NCBI RefSeq assembly: GCF_036199905.1
Contig: NZ_CP108109.1
Coordinates: 6,392,501 to 6,456,500, forward strand
Direction of reading: 5' to 3'
Length of the DNA stretch: 64,000 nucleotides
DNA from: Streptomyces sp. NBC_00223
GTDB taxonomy: Bacteria > Actinomycetota > Actinomycetes > Streptomycetales > Streptomycetaceae
A model generated the notes under the pieces. That model searched no databases, had not been told where the DNA came from, and worked only from the letters and a program-made list of their open reading frames with translations. Made by a program: the position numbers and the translations under genes. Shown here one piece after another: positions 9,901 through 17,508 of this stretch (positions within the stretch are counted from its first letter, which is position 1; each line of letters opens with the position of its first letter).

Positions 9901-12405
9901 ACGACGGCGGTGGCCCGCGGCGACCTGTCCAAGAAGATCGACGTCGACGCGCGCGGCGAGATCCTGGAGCTCAAGACCACCATCAACACCATGGTCGGGC
10001 AGCTGTCCGCCTTCGGTGACGAGGTGACCCGGGTGGCCCGAGAGGTGGGCACCGAGGGCCGTCTCGGCGGTCAGGCGCGGGTGCCGGACGTCTCCGGCAT
10101 CTGGAAGGACCTCACCGAGTCGGTGAACCTGATGGCCAACAACCTGACCAGCCAGGTCCGCAACATCGCGCAGGTCGCGACCGCCGTGACCCGCGGCGAT
10201 CTGAATCTGCGGATCGACGTGGACGCGGCGGGCGAGATCCTGGAACTCCAGGACTACATCAACACGATGATCGCCAGGCTGCGCGAGACCACGCTCGCCA
10301 ACAAGGAGCAGGACTGGCTCAAGGGCAACCTGGCCCGGATCTCCGGTCTGATGCAGGGCCGCCGCGATCTGCTGGACGTCGCCACGCTGATCATGAGCGA
10401 GCTGACCCCGGTGGTCTCGGCCCAGCACGGCGCCTTCTTCCTCGCCGAGGACACCACCGAGGTGGGGGAGGAGTACGAACTGCGGCTGATCGGCAGCTAC
10501 GGCTTCTCCAAGCGCACGATGTCGACGGTGTTCCTGCCCGGCGAGGGGCTGATCGGGCAGGCCGCGGTGGAGAAGCGGTCGATCCTGATCGAGCATGTCC
10601 CACCGGGTTATCTGAAGATCGTCTCGGGGCTCGGGGAGGCGCCGCCCTCGCATGTGATCGTGCTGCCGGTGCTCTTCGAGGGCCGGGTGCTCGGGGTGAT
10701 CGAGCTGGCCGCGTTCCAGCCGTTCACGCAGATCCAGAAGGACTTCCTCAACCAGATCACCGACATCATCGCGATCAGCGTCAACACCATCAGTGTGAAC
10801 ACCAAGACCGAGGGCCTGCTCAAGCAGTCCCAGGAGCTGACCGAGCAACTCCAGGAGCGCTCGGCGGAGTTGGAGAGCCGGCAGCGCGCCCTTGAGCTGT
10901 CCAACGGCGAGCTGGAGGAGAAGGCCGAGCTGCTGGCCCGGCAGAACCGCGACATCGAGGTGAAGAACACCGAGATCGAGGAGGCCCGGCAGGTCCTGGA
11001 GGAGCGCGCCGAGCAGCTCGCGGTCTCGATGCGCTACAAGTCCGAGTTCCTGGCCAATATGTCGCACGAGCTGCGCACCCCGCTCAACTCGCTGCTCATC
11101 CTGGCCAAGCTGCTGGCCGACAACGCCGACGGCAATCTGTCGCCCAAGCAGGTCGAGTTCGCCCAGACCATCCACGGCGCGGGCTCCGACCTGCTCCAGC
11201 TGATCAACGACATCCTGGACCTGTCCAAGGTCGAGGCCGGCAAGATGGATGTCTCGCCGACCCGTATCGCCCTGGTCCAGCTGGTCGACTACGTGGAGGC
11301 GACCTTCCGGCCGCTCACCGCGGAGAAGGGCCTGGACTTCTCGGTGCGGGTCTCGCCGGAGCTTCCGGTGACCCTGCACACCGACGAGCAGCGGCTGCTC
11401 CAGGTGCTGCGCAACCTGCTGTCGAACGCGGTGAAGTTCACCGACAGCGGCTCGGTCGAGCTGGTCATCAGACCGGCAGGCGCCGAGGTGCCGCAGTCGA
11501 TCCGCGAACAGCTGCTGGAGGCGGGCACCCTGCGCGACCCCGATCAGCCGCTGATCGCGTTCTCGGTGACCGACACGGGCATCGGTATCGCGGCGGGCAA
11601 GATGCGGGTGATCTTCGAGGCGTTCAAGCAGGCCGACGGCACCACCAGCCGCAAGTACGGCGGTACGGGCCTGGGTCTGTCGATCAGCCGCGAGATCGCC
11701 CGGCTGCTCGGCGGGGAGATCCACGCCGACAGCCAGCCCGGCCGCGGCTCGACGTTCACCCTGTATCTGCCGCTCAGCCTGGGCGAGGTGCCGCCCGCGA
11801 TGCCGCAACTGGGCTCCGGCGGACAGGGCGACGAACACGCGCTGCCCGGCCGTACCCGCAGCCCGGGCAGCAGCCTGGCCCGGCTGCGCCGCCGCTCCGC
11901 CCAGCCCGCCCCGCAGCCCGCGGCGGCGAACGGGCAGGCGCACGGCCGGCAGATCGGTCACGGGCAGGTGCACGAACCGTGGGTGGACGAACCGCAGTCG
12001 GACGCCTACCCCGGCTTCACCGGCGGCTTCCACGGTGAGAAGGTGCTGATCGTCGACGACGACATCCGCAATGTCTTCGCGCTCACCAGTGTTCTGGAAC
12101 AGCACGGACTGACCGTGCTGTACGCGGAGAACGGCCGTGAGGGCATCGAAGTCCTGGAGCAGTACGACGACATCGCCGTGGTGCTGATGGACATCATGAT
12201 GCCCGAGATGGACGGATACGCGACGACGACGGCGATCAGGAAGATGCCGCAGTTCGCCGGGCTGCCGATCATCGCCCTGACCGCCAAGGCGATGAAGGGA
12301 GACCGGGAGAAGAGCATCGACTCGGGTGCGTCGGATTATGTGACGAAGCCGGTGGATACCGACCACCTGCTGACACTCATGGAACAGTGGATGCACGCAC
12401 GCTGA
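6997..12405 (+). CDS. osaA: OsaA-like hybrid sensor histidine kinase with ten HAMP-type repeats
   Basis: A giant 1802-residue kinase with no obvious membrane segment or signal peptide. After a divergent HAMP-like N-terminus come ten 92-residue repeats (about 181-1100), each with WKDLTxSVN, QVRxIA, AVAxGDLxxKI and ELKxTxNTMV. A GAF domain (about 1110-1260) and a long coiled coil (SQELTEQLQERSAELESRQ onward) precede HisKA (FLANMSHELRTPL, phospho-accepting His1357), HATPase_c with KYGGTGLGLSIS, a linker, and a receiver domain (VLIVDDD; phosphorylatable Asp1732 in VVLMDIMMPEMDG). This is the layout of OsaA, the osmoadaptation kinase of Streptomyces. Start GTG 6997 has AGGAGG six bases upstream. 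The partner regulator OsaB is encoded 324 bases downstream; OsaC is divergent. HAMP-stack kinases of this kind are known as osmosensors in fungi (group III kinases). Confidence 0.92.
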   Translation: MESGASARGAVTRSKNGRSRGSGTIEVDSAALTKLLAALSAMRDGNFRKRLTVSGDGVMAEIAAVFNEVADRNQHLTGELARVRRVVGRDGKLTERLESGSSEGAWAAAIEASNALVDDLVRPVSEVGRVLSAVAEGDLEQRMDLRAQNADGSAHPLRGEFLKVGRTVNGLVDQLSAFTDEVTRVASEVGTEGKLGGQAKVRGMSGSWKDLTDSVNTMAYRLTAQVRDIALVTTAVAKGDLSRKVTVHVAGEMLELKNTVNTMVDQLSSFSSEVTRVAREVGTEGELGGQAQVPGVAGVWKDLTDSVNLMAGNLTAQVRDIAQVTTAVANGDLSQKITIGARGEVAQLAETINAMTETLRTFADEVTRVAGEVGAEGQLGGQAQVPGAAGTWKDLTDSVNTAFRNLTAQVRDIAQVTTAVANGDLSQKVTVDVSGEMLELKNTVNTMVDQLSAFGAEVTRVAREVGVEGQLGGQAQVPGAAGTWKDLTDSVNTAFRNLTGQVRNIAQVTTAVANGDLTQKVTVDVSGEMLELKNTVNRMVDQLGSFSAQVTRMARDVGTEGRLGGQARVDGVSGTWKDLTDSVNFMAGNLTSQVRQIAQVTTAVARGDLSQKIDVDARGEILELKNTINTMVDQLSSFADQVTRVAREVGTDGRLGGQAQVPGVAGVWRDLTDSVNFMAGNLTGQVRNIAQVATAVARGDLSQKIDVDAKGEILELKNTLNTMVDQLSSFAEEVTRVAREVGTEGILGGQAEVKGVSGTWKDLTQSVNFMANNLTSQVRNIADVTNAVANGDLSRKITVDAKGEILALVTTVNTMVDTLSAFGDEVTRVAREVGTEGQLGGQARVRDVSGIWKDLTESVNGMASNLTSQVRSISSVATAVANGDLTKKIDVDARGEILELKNTINTMVDTLSAFGDEVTRVAREVGTEGILGGQARVPGVAGTWKDLTESVNGMASNLTGQVRQIAQVTTAVARGDLSKKIDVDARGEILELKTTINTMVGQLSAFGDEVTRVAREVGTEGRLGGQARVPDVSGIWKDLTESVNLMANNLTSQVRNIAQVATAVTRGDLNLRIDVDAAGEILELQDYINTMIARLRETTLANKEQDWLKGNLARISGLMQGRRDLLDVATLIMSELTPVVSAQHGAFFLAEDTTEVGEEYELRLIGSYGFSKRTMSTVFLPGEGLIGQAAVEKRSILIEHVPPGYLKIVSGLGEAPPSHVIVLPVLFEGRVLGVIELAAFQPFTQIQKDFLNQITDIIAISVNTISVNTKTEGLLKQSQELTEQLQERSAELESRQRALELSNGELEEKAELLARQNRDIEVKNTEIEEARQVLEERAEQLAVSMRYKSEFLANMSHELRTPLNSLLILAKLLADNADGNLSPKQVEFAQTIHGAGSDLLQLINDILDLSKVEAGKMDVSPTRIALVQLVDYVEATFRPLTAEKGLDFSVRVSPELPVTLHTDEQRLLQVLRNLLSNAVKFTDSGSVELVIRPAGAEVPQSIREQLLEAGTLRDPDQPLIAFSVTDTGIGIAAGKMRVIFEAFKQADGTTSRKYGGTGLGLSISREIARLLGGEIHADSQPGRGSTFTLYLPLSLGEVPPAMPQLGSGGQGDEHALPGRTRSPGSSLARLRRRSAQPAPQPAAANGQAHGRQIGHGQVHEPWVDEPQSDAYPGFTGGFHGEKVLIVDDDIRNVFALTSVLEQHGLTVLYAENGREGIEVLEQYDDIAVVLMDIMMPEMDGYATTTAIRKMPQFAGLPIIALTAKAMKGDREKSIDSGASDYVTKPVDTDHLLTLMEQWMHAR
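7537..10296 (+). repeat. Ten tandem 276-bp coding repeats (HAMP units) within osaA
   Basis: The codon for the tryptophan of WKDLT recurs from 7618 to 10102 at exactly 276 bases each time, giving ten copies with no length change. Units three and four (around 8148-8420 and 8424-8700) are almost identical in DNA over long stretches, which suggests recent duplication or gene conversion. Unit boundaries are set at EVTRV by convention. Confidence 0.93.
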
Positions 12406-12729
12406 TCCGACCCGCGGACGTCATGAGTGACGGTGTCCCGGCCGCCGAACGCCTGCTGGCCGGCCGGGGCCCTGATCTTTTGCCGACTCGTGTGTCTGAT
12501 GAGGTGTGAGCACGGCGGAATCTGGGAACCTTCTGGTCTCCGCCGGCGTTTCCGGTGTGTAGTGAGTGACCTGGCGGTAACAGGGTGTGGCGAACGGCGG
12601 GGTGCGGCTACCATGACCGGCACAAGGACGGGCGGCACGACGGAGCTGTCCCCGGGGGCGGCGACCGGCGCTTCCGCCGGCGTTTCGCGCCGGGGAGGCC
12701 CCATGCCGGGGCGAGGAGGGCGTGGCGTG
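12406..12729 (+). other. osaA-osaB intergenic region
   Basis: This 324-base stretch has no convincing gene. It contains a 14-base direct repeat, TCCGCCGGCGTTTC, at 12539-12552 and 12673-12686, 134 bases apart. In-frame upstream starts for osaB exist (12613 ATG, 12703 ATG) but the encoded residues are low-complexity and not receiver-like. An own promoter for osaB is likely but not pinned down. Confidence 0.5.
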
Positions 12730-13416
12730 GTGCAGAAGGCCAAGATCCTCCTGGTCGATGACCGGCCGGAGAATCTGCTGGCGCTGGAGGCGATCCTCTC
12801 GGCGCTCGATCAGACACTGGTACGGGCATCGTCCGGGGAGGAAGCGCTCAAAGCGCTGCTCACCGACGATTTCGCGGTGATCCTGCTCGATGTCCAGATG
12901 CCGGGCATGGACGGGTTCGAGACCGCGGCGCACATCAAACGGCGGGAGCGGACCCGGGACATCCCGATCATCTTCCTCACCGCCATCAACCACGGCCCGC
13001 ACCACACCTTCCGGGGCTACGCGGCCGGTGCGGTCGACTACATCTCCAAGCCGTTCGACCCCTGGGTGCTGCGCGCCAAGGTGTCGGTGTTCGTCGACCT
13101 CTACATGAAGAACTGCCAGCTGCGGGAGCAGGCGGCGCTGCTGCGGCTCCAGTTGGAGCAGGGCGTGCCGGCCACCGCCGGGTCCAACGGCGGCAGGGAG
13201 CCGGTGGGGCTGCTGGCCGAACTGTCCGCGCGGCTCGCCGCGGTGGAGGAGCAGGCCGAGGCGCTGAGCAAGCAGCTCAACGAGTCGGCGGACGGAGCCG
13301 CGGTGGCCACCGCCGCGCATCTGGAGCGCAAACTCACCGGGCTGCGGCGCGCCCTGGACGCGCTGGACCCGGGCAACGGTAACGGCGGCGTCGTCAGGCA
13401 GCCCGGCTCCGAGTGA
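12730..13416 (+). CDS. osaB: OsaB-like response regulator with coiled-coil C-terminus
   Basis: Residues 1-120 are a receiver domain: acidic pocket ILLVDD, phosphorylatable Asp54 in VILLDVQMPGMDG, the threonine of FLTA and the lysine of SKPF. There is no DNA-binding domain; the C-terminal 90 residues are predicted helical/coiled coil (LREQAALLRLQLEQ, AELSARLAAVEEQAEALSKQL). This matches OsaB, which partners OsaA in osmoadaptation and affects antibiotic production in S. coelicolor. GTG 12730 gives MVQKAKILLVDD; the adjacent GTG 12727 is equally possible, both served by GAGGAGGG (12713-12720). ATG 12703 is a less likely alternative. Confidence 0.88.
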   Translation: MQKAKILLVDDRPENLLALEAILSALDQTLVRASSGEEALKALLTDDFAVILLDVQMPGMDGFETAAHIKRRERTRDIPIIFLTAINHGPHHTFRGYAAGAVDYISKPFDPWVLRAKVSVFVDLYMKNCQLREQAALLRLQLEQGVPATAGSNGGREPVGLLAELSARLAAVEEQAEALSKQLNESADGAAVATAAHLERKLTGLRRALDALDPGNGNGGVVRQPGSE

Positions 13417-13626
13417 GGCCGCCTCCCGACTGACGGGCGGCCGCGCCGGCCTCCAGTGGACGTCTCCGGCGGGAAGTGAGCCACCCCGGTCCGCTGCGGC
13501 CGGGGCCGGTTCAGACGAAAGAGTGAGCGTCGGGCCCTGGTTGACGCGACGTCAATCAGGCAGTCGCGGCGGACCGACACGAACGGGCGTATCCATGTGC
13601 GGGCGTGTCCCCCGATCACAAGGGCG

Positions 13627-13632
13627 GTAACC
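13627..13632 (+). promoter_or_regulatory. Putative -10 box for leaderless ftsK transcript
   Basis: TAACCT ends eight bases before the ATG at 13641 and no ribosome binding site precedes that ATG. This spacing is typical of Streptomyces leaderless messages starting at the A of ATG. Inference from sequence only. Confidence 0.45.
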
Positions 13633-13640
13633 TCGGCACC

Positions 13641-16373
13641 ATGGCCTCCCGTACGTCCGGCACCGCCAAGAAATCCCCGGCGAAGCCTCCGGCCAAGAAA
13701 ACCGCGGCGAAGAAGCCCGCGGCGAAAGGCGCTGCCGCGAAACCGCCTGCCAAGAAGGCGGCAGCGGCCAAACCCGTGCCCAATCCCGCGCCGAAGCCCG
13801 CCCCTTCACCGACCAACGGCCTCTACCGCCTGGTGCGCGCCCTGTGGCTCGGGATCGCCCACGGCATCGGCGCGCTCTTCCGCGGCATAGGGCGCGGGGC
13901 GCGCGGCCTGGACCCGGCACACCGCAAGGACGGCCTGGCCCTGCTGCTGCTCGGGCTGACCCTGGTGGTCGCCGCGGGCACCTGGTCCAATCTGCGCGGG
14001 CCGGTCGGCGACCTGGTGGAGATGCTGGTCACCGGTGCCTTCGGCCGCCTCGACCTGCTGGTGCCCTTCCTGCTCGGCGCCGTCGCGGTGCGGCTGATGC
14101 GTCACCCCGAGCAGCCCGAGGCCAACGGCCGGATCGTGATCGGCCTGTCCGCGCTGATCATCGGCGCGCTCGGGCTGGTCCACATGGCGTGCGGCTCCCC
14201 CAGCCGCGACCAGGGCGCCGAGGCGATGCGCGAGGCGGGCGGCCTGATCGGCTGGGCGGCCGCGTCCCCGCTGCTCTACACCGTCGGCGCGGCCCTCGCC
14301 GTGCCGCTGCTGCTGCTCTTCACCGTCTTCGGGCTGCTGGTCGTCACCGCCACCCCGGTCAACCACATCCCGCACCGGCTGCGGCAGGCCGGCACCAGGT
14401 TGGGCCTGTACGCGGCCCCGCCGGACCCCGAGGCCGTACCGCTGGACGAGTTCTTCGACGACGAGCGGGACGACTCCGCCGACGAGGAGGACGGGTCGCC
14501 GGTGCGGCGGCTGCCGGCGCGCTTCACCAAGCCCCCGGCCGACCCCGGCGCGCAGCCGTACGACGTGGACCGGGACCCGGCCCTCGACAGCGCCGAGGAG
14601 CCCCGGCCGCGCCGCAGGCCCCGCCGCCGCGCGGAGTCGCCGGCCGGTGCGACGGACGGGCCCGACGCCGTGGACGTGGCCGCCGCCGCGGCCGCCGCGC
14701 TCGACGGGGCCGTGCTGCACGGTGTGCAGCCCTCCCCGCTGGTCGCCGACCTCACCAGCCGGGTCAGAAAGCAGGTGCCCGCCGCCCGCGCGCAGGACAC
14801 CGACAACGGCGGGGCGGCCGTCCCCGACCTCACCAAGCCCGCGCCCGACCCCTCGGCGCCGCTGCCGCCGCGCGCCGAGCAGCTCCAGCTCTCCGGCGAC
14901 ATCACCTACGCCCTGCCCTCCCTCGACCTGCTGGAGCGCGGCGGCCCCGGCCGTACCCGCAGCGCGGCCAACGACGCGGTGGTCGCCTCGCTGTCCCAGG
15001 TCTTCAAGGAGTTCAAGGTCGACGCGGTGGTCACCGGCTTCACCCGCGGCCCGACGGTGACCCGCTACGAGGTCGAACTCGGCGCCGCCGTGAAGGTCGA
15101 GCGGATCACCGCGCTGGCCAAGAACATCGCCTACTCGGTGGCCAGCCCGGACGTCCGGATCATCAGCCCGATCCCCGGCAAGTCCGCGGTCGGCATCGAG
15201 ATCCCCAACAGCGACCGCGAGATGGTCAACCTCGGCGACGTACTGCGCTCGGCCGAGGCCGCCGGCGAGGTCCACCCCATGACCGTCGCGCTCGGCAAGG
15301 ACGTCGAGGGCGGCTACGTCATGGCCAATCTGGCCCGGATGCCGCACGTCCTGGTGGCAGGCGCCACCGGCTCCGGCAAGTCCTCGTGCATCAACTGCCT
15401 GATCACCTCGATCATGGCCCGCGCCACGCCCGACGAGGTCCGGATGGTGCTGGTCGACCCCAAGCGCGTCGAGCTGACCGCCTACGAGGGCATCCCGCAC
15501 CTGATCACGCCCATCATCACCAACCCCAAGCGGGCCGCCGAGGCCCTGCAGTGGGTCGTGCGCGAGATGGACCTGCGCTACGACGACCTCGCCGCCTACG
15601 GCTTCCGGCACATCGACGACTTCAACGCCGCCGTGCGCTCGGGGAAGGCCAGGACGCCCGAGGGCAGCGAACGCGAGCTGACGCCGTACCCCTATCTGCT
15701 GGTCATCGTGGACGAGCTGGCCGACCTGATGATGGTCGCGCCGCGCGACGTGGAGGACTCCATCGTCCGGATCACCCAGCTCGCCCGCGCGGCCGGCATC
15801 CACCTGGTGCTGGCCACCCAGCGGCCCAGCGTCGACGTGGTCACCGGACTGATCAAGGCCAATGTGCCCTCGCGGCTCGCCTTCGCCACCTCCTCGCTCG
15901 CCGACAGCCGGGTCATCCTCGACCAGCCGGGCGCCGAGAAGCTGATCGGAAAAGGTGACGGTCTGTTCCTGCCCATGGGCGCGAACAAGCCGATCCGTAT
16001 GCAGGGCGCCTTCGTCACCGAGGAGGAGGTCGCCAAGGTCGTCGACCACTGCAAGGCCCAGCTCACCCCCCGCTACCGCACGGACGTCACCGTCGGCAGC
16101 GGGCCCAAGAAGGAGATCGACGAGGAGATCGGCGACGACCTCGACCTGCTGTGCCAGGCCGCGGAGCTGGTGGTCTCCACGCAGTTCGGCTCGACCTCGA
16201 TGCTCCAGCGCAAGCTGCGGGTCGGATTCGCCAAGGCCGGCCGGCTGATGGACCTGATGGAGTCGCGCGGCATCGTCGGCCCGAGCGAGGGTTCCAAGGC
16301 GCGTGATGTCATGGTCAAGGCCGACGAGCTGGACGGGGTGCTGACCGAGATCCGCGGCGGCGGCCCGACCTAG
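13641..16373 (+). CDS. ftsK: FtsK/SpoIIIE DNA translocase
   Basis: A septal DNA pump that clears chromosomes during sporulation septation. The N-terminus (1-65) is rich in Lys, Ala and Pro. About four transmembrane helices follow (about 95-290: LALLLLGLTLVVAAGTW, LLLLFTVFGLLVVTA and others), then an acidic/Arg-rich linker. The motor has Walker A VAGATGSGKSS near residue 573, Walker B LLVIVDELADLM near 688, and ATQRPSVDVVTGLIKANVPSR. The C-terminal winged-helix gamma domain that reads KOPS-like sequences is present (LLCQAAELVVSTQFGSTSML). The length of 910 residues is normal for the family. ATG 13641 is preferred over GTG 13605 because of the leaderless promoter match. It follows osaB and precedes a RodZ-like gene. 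Confidence 0.94.
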   Translation: MASRTSGTAKKSPAKPPAKKTAAKKPAAKGAAAKPPAKKAAAAKPVPNPAPKPAPSPTNGLYRLVRALWLGIAHGIGALFRGIGRGARGLDPAHRKDGLALLLLGLTLVVAAGTWSNLRGPVGDLVEMLVTGAFGRLDLLVPFLLGAVAVRLMRHPEQPEANGRIVIGLSALIIGALGLVHMACGSPSRDQGAEAMREAGGLIGWAAASPLLYTVGAALAVPLLLLFTVFGLLVVTATPVNHIPHRLRQAGTRLGLYAAPPDPEAVPLDEFFDDERDDSADEEDGSPVRRLPARFTKPPADPGAQPYDVDRDPALDSAEEPRPRRRPRRRAESPAGATDGPDAVDVAAAAAAALDGAVLHGVQPSPLVADLTSRVRKQVPAARAQDTDNGGAAVPDLTKPAPDPSAPLPPRAEQLQLSGDITYALPSLDLLERGGPGRTRSAANDAVVASLSQVFKEFKVDAVVTGFTRGPTVTRYEVELGAAVKVERITALAKNIAYSVASPDVRIISPIPGKSAVGIEIPNSDREMVNLGDVLRSAEAAGEVHPMTVALGKDVEGGYVMANLARMPHVLVAGATGSGKSSCINCLITSIMARATPDEVRMVLVDPKRVELTAYEGIPHLITPIITNPKRAAEALQWVVREMDLRYDDLAAYGFRHIDDFNAAVRSGKARTPEGSERELTPYPYLLVIVDELADLMMVAPRDVEDSIVRITQLARAAGIHLVLATQRPSVDVVTGLIKANVPSRLAFATSSLADSRVILDQPGAEKLIGKGDGLFLPMGANKPIRMQGAFVTEEEVAKVVDHCKAQLTPRYRTDVTVGSGPKKEIDEEIGDDLDLLCQAAELVVSTQFGSTSMLQRKLRVGFAKAGRLMDLMESRGIVGPSEGSKARDVMVKADELDGVLTEIRGGGPT

Positions 16374-16621
16374 TGCGCACGGGCGGCCGCCCCCGTACGG
16401 GTGAATCGGCCGCCCCGCACGAATGGCCCCGCCGCACGAATGACGTCCCGGAAGTCGGGCACGTTACGGGGCAACCGTTTCTCCTGTTCGTACGTCAAGT
16501 TGATACAGCGGGACGACTGCCCGAGTGGCCCACAAAAGCAGGCCGTCCGCTTGCCCCCGCGTTTTGTACCGCCCCTAGACTGAACTTCCAGCAGGTGGCT
16601 GCACGCTCGAAAGGCGCCCTC

Positions 16622-17428
16622 GTGTCCATCGGCAACTCGCCCTCCGCCGACCGTCCTTCCGTCGGCCGCGCCCTCGCCCAGGCCCGTATCGCCGCCGGTC
16701 TGTCCATCGACCACGTCGGCACCAGCACCCGGGTGCGGGTCCCGATCCTCCAGTCCATCGAGCAGGACGACTTCTCCCGCTGCGGCGGCGACGTCTACGC
16801 GCGCGGCCATATCCGCACCATCGCCCGGGCCGTCGGACTCGATCCGGAACCGCTGGTCGAGCAGTACGTCGCCGAGCACGGCAGCACGATCGAGCCGGTG
16901 CCCGTGGCGCCGCTGTACGAGGCCGAGCGCATCCGCTCCGAGCCGCGCCGGCCCAACTGGACCGCCGCCATGGTCGCCGCGATCGTCGCCGTCGTGGGCT
17001 TCGTCGGCTTCACCCTGGTCCACAGCGGCGGCAGCGGGGACAAGACCACCGCGGCCCCGACCACCTCGGCCTCCAAGACCGCCACGGCGTCGGCCACCAC
17101 CCCGGCGCAGGGCAGCGGGGTGTCGAAACCCCAGCCGTCCGGCAGCGCGATCGCCGCCGCGCCGCCCGGGAAGGTCACCGTCAAGGCCAGCGCGGAGAGC
17201 GGCACCAGCTGGATCCAGGCCACCGACGGCAATGGAAAGCAGCTCTTCCAGGACTCCCTGAAGAAGGGCGAGTCCAAGACCTGGACCGCCGACAAGCAGA
17301 TCAGGCTCGTCGTCGGCAACGCCGGAGCCGTGCAGCTCTTCGTCAACGGCAAGGACCTCGGCCCGGCCGGTACCAAGGGCCAGGTCGTACGGCTGACCTA
17401 CACCCCGGGCGACCCGACCCAGGGATGA
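16622..17428 (+). CDS. RodZ-like helix-turn-helix membrane protein with DUF4115 domain
   Basis: Residues about 12-75 form a RodZ-type HTH_25 domain (SVGRALAQARIAAGLSIDHVGTST; VYARGHIRTIARAVGLD). One membrane helix lies near 119-138 (AAMVAAIVAVVGFVGFTLV), then a Thr/Ser/Ala-rich linker and a C-terminal DUF4115 beta domain (KVTVKASAESGTSWIQATDG). RodZ proteins link the MreB cytoskeleton to the wall machinery; whether this one binds MreB is unknown. GTG 16622 follows a weak GAAAGG; the upstream extension to 16373 lacks the family's sequence. In many Streptomyces it stands between ftsK and rimO, as here. Confidence 0.85.
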   Translation: MSIGNSPSADRPSVGRALAQARIAAGLSIDHVGTSTRVRVPILQSIEQDDFSRCGGDVYARGHIRTIARAVGLDPEPLVEQYVAEHGSTIEPVPVAPLYEAERIRSEPRRPNWTAAMVAAIVAVVGFVGFTLVHSGGSGDKTTAAPTTSASKTATASATTPAQGSGVSKPQPSGSAIAAAPPGKVTVKASAESGTSWIQATDGNGKQLFQDSLKKGESKTWTADKQIRLVVGNAGAVQLFVNGKDLGPAGTKGQVVRLTYTPGDPTQG

Positions 17429-17508
17429 GCGCGGGACACACCACGGGCGGGGTGTGCGAGCGGCCGTAGGCGAGCGGGCGGCGAGGGCGGGACGGGTACT
17501 CTGGGCTC

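Noticed and set aside
6757..12396. Very long open frame on the minus strand opposite osaA (1879 codons)
   Set aside because: High G+C repeats keep the antisense frame open; it shows the same repeat period as osaA but no protein-family motifs, and the sense strand is clearly coding.
12427..12729. N-terminal extension of osaB
   Set aside because: No receiver sequence; the good ribosome binding site precedes 12727/12730.
12406..12729. Possible riboswitch (c-di-AMP type) between osaA and osaB
   Set aside because: Some G-rich segments recall such leaders, but the conserved cores of the ydaO-type element are not present.
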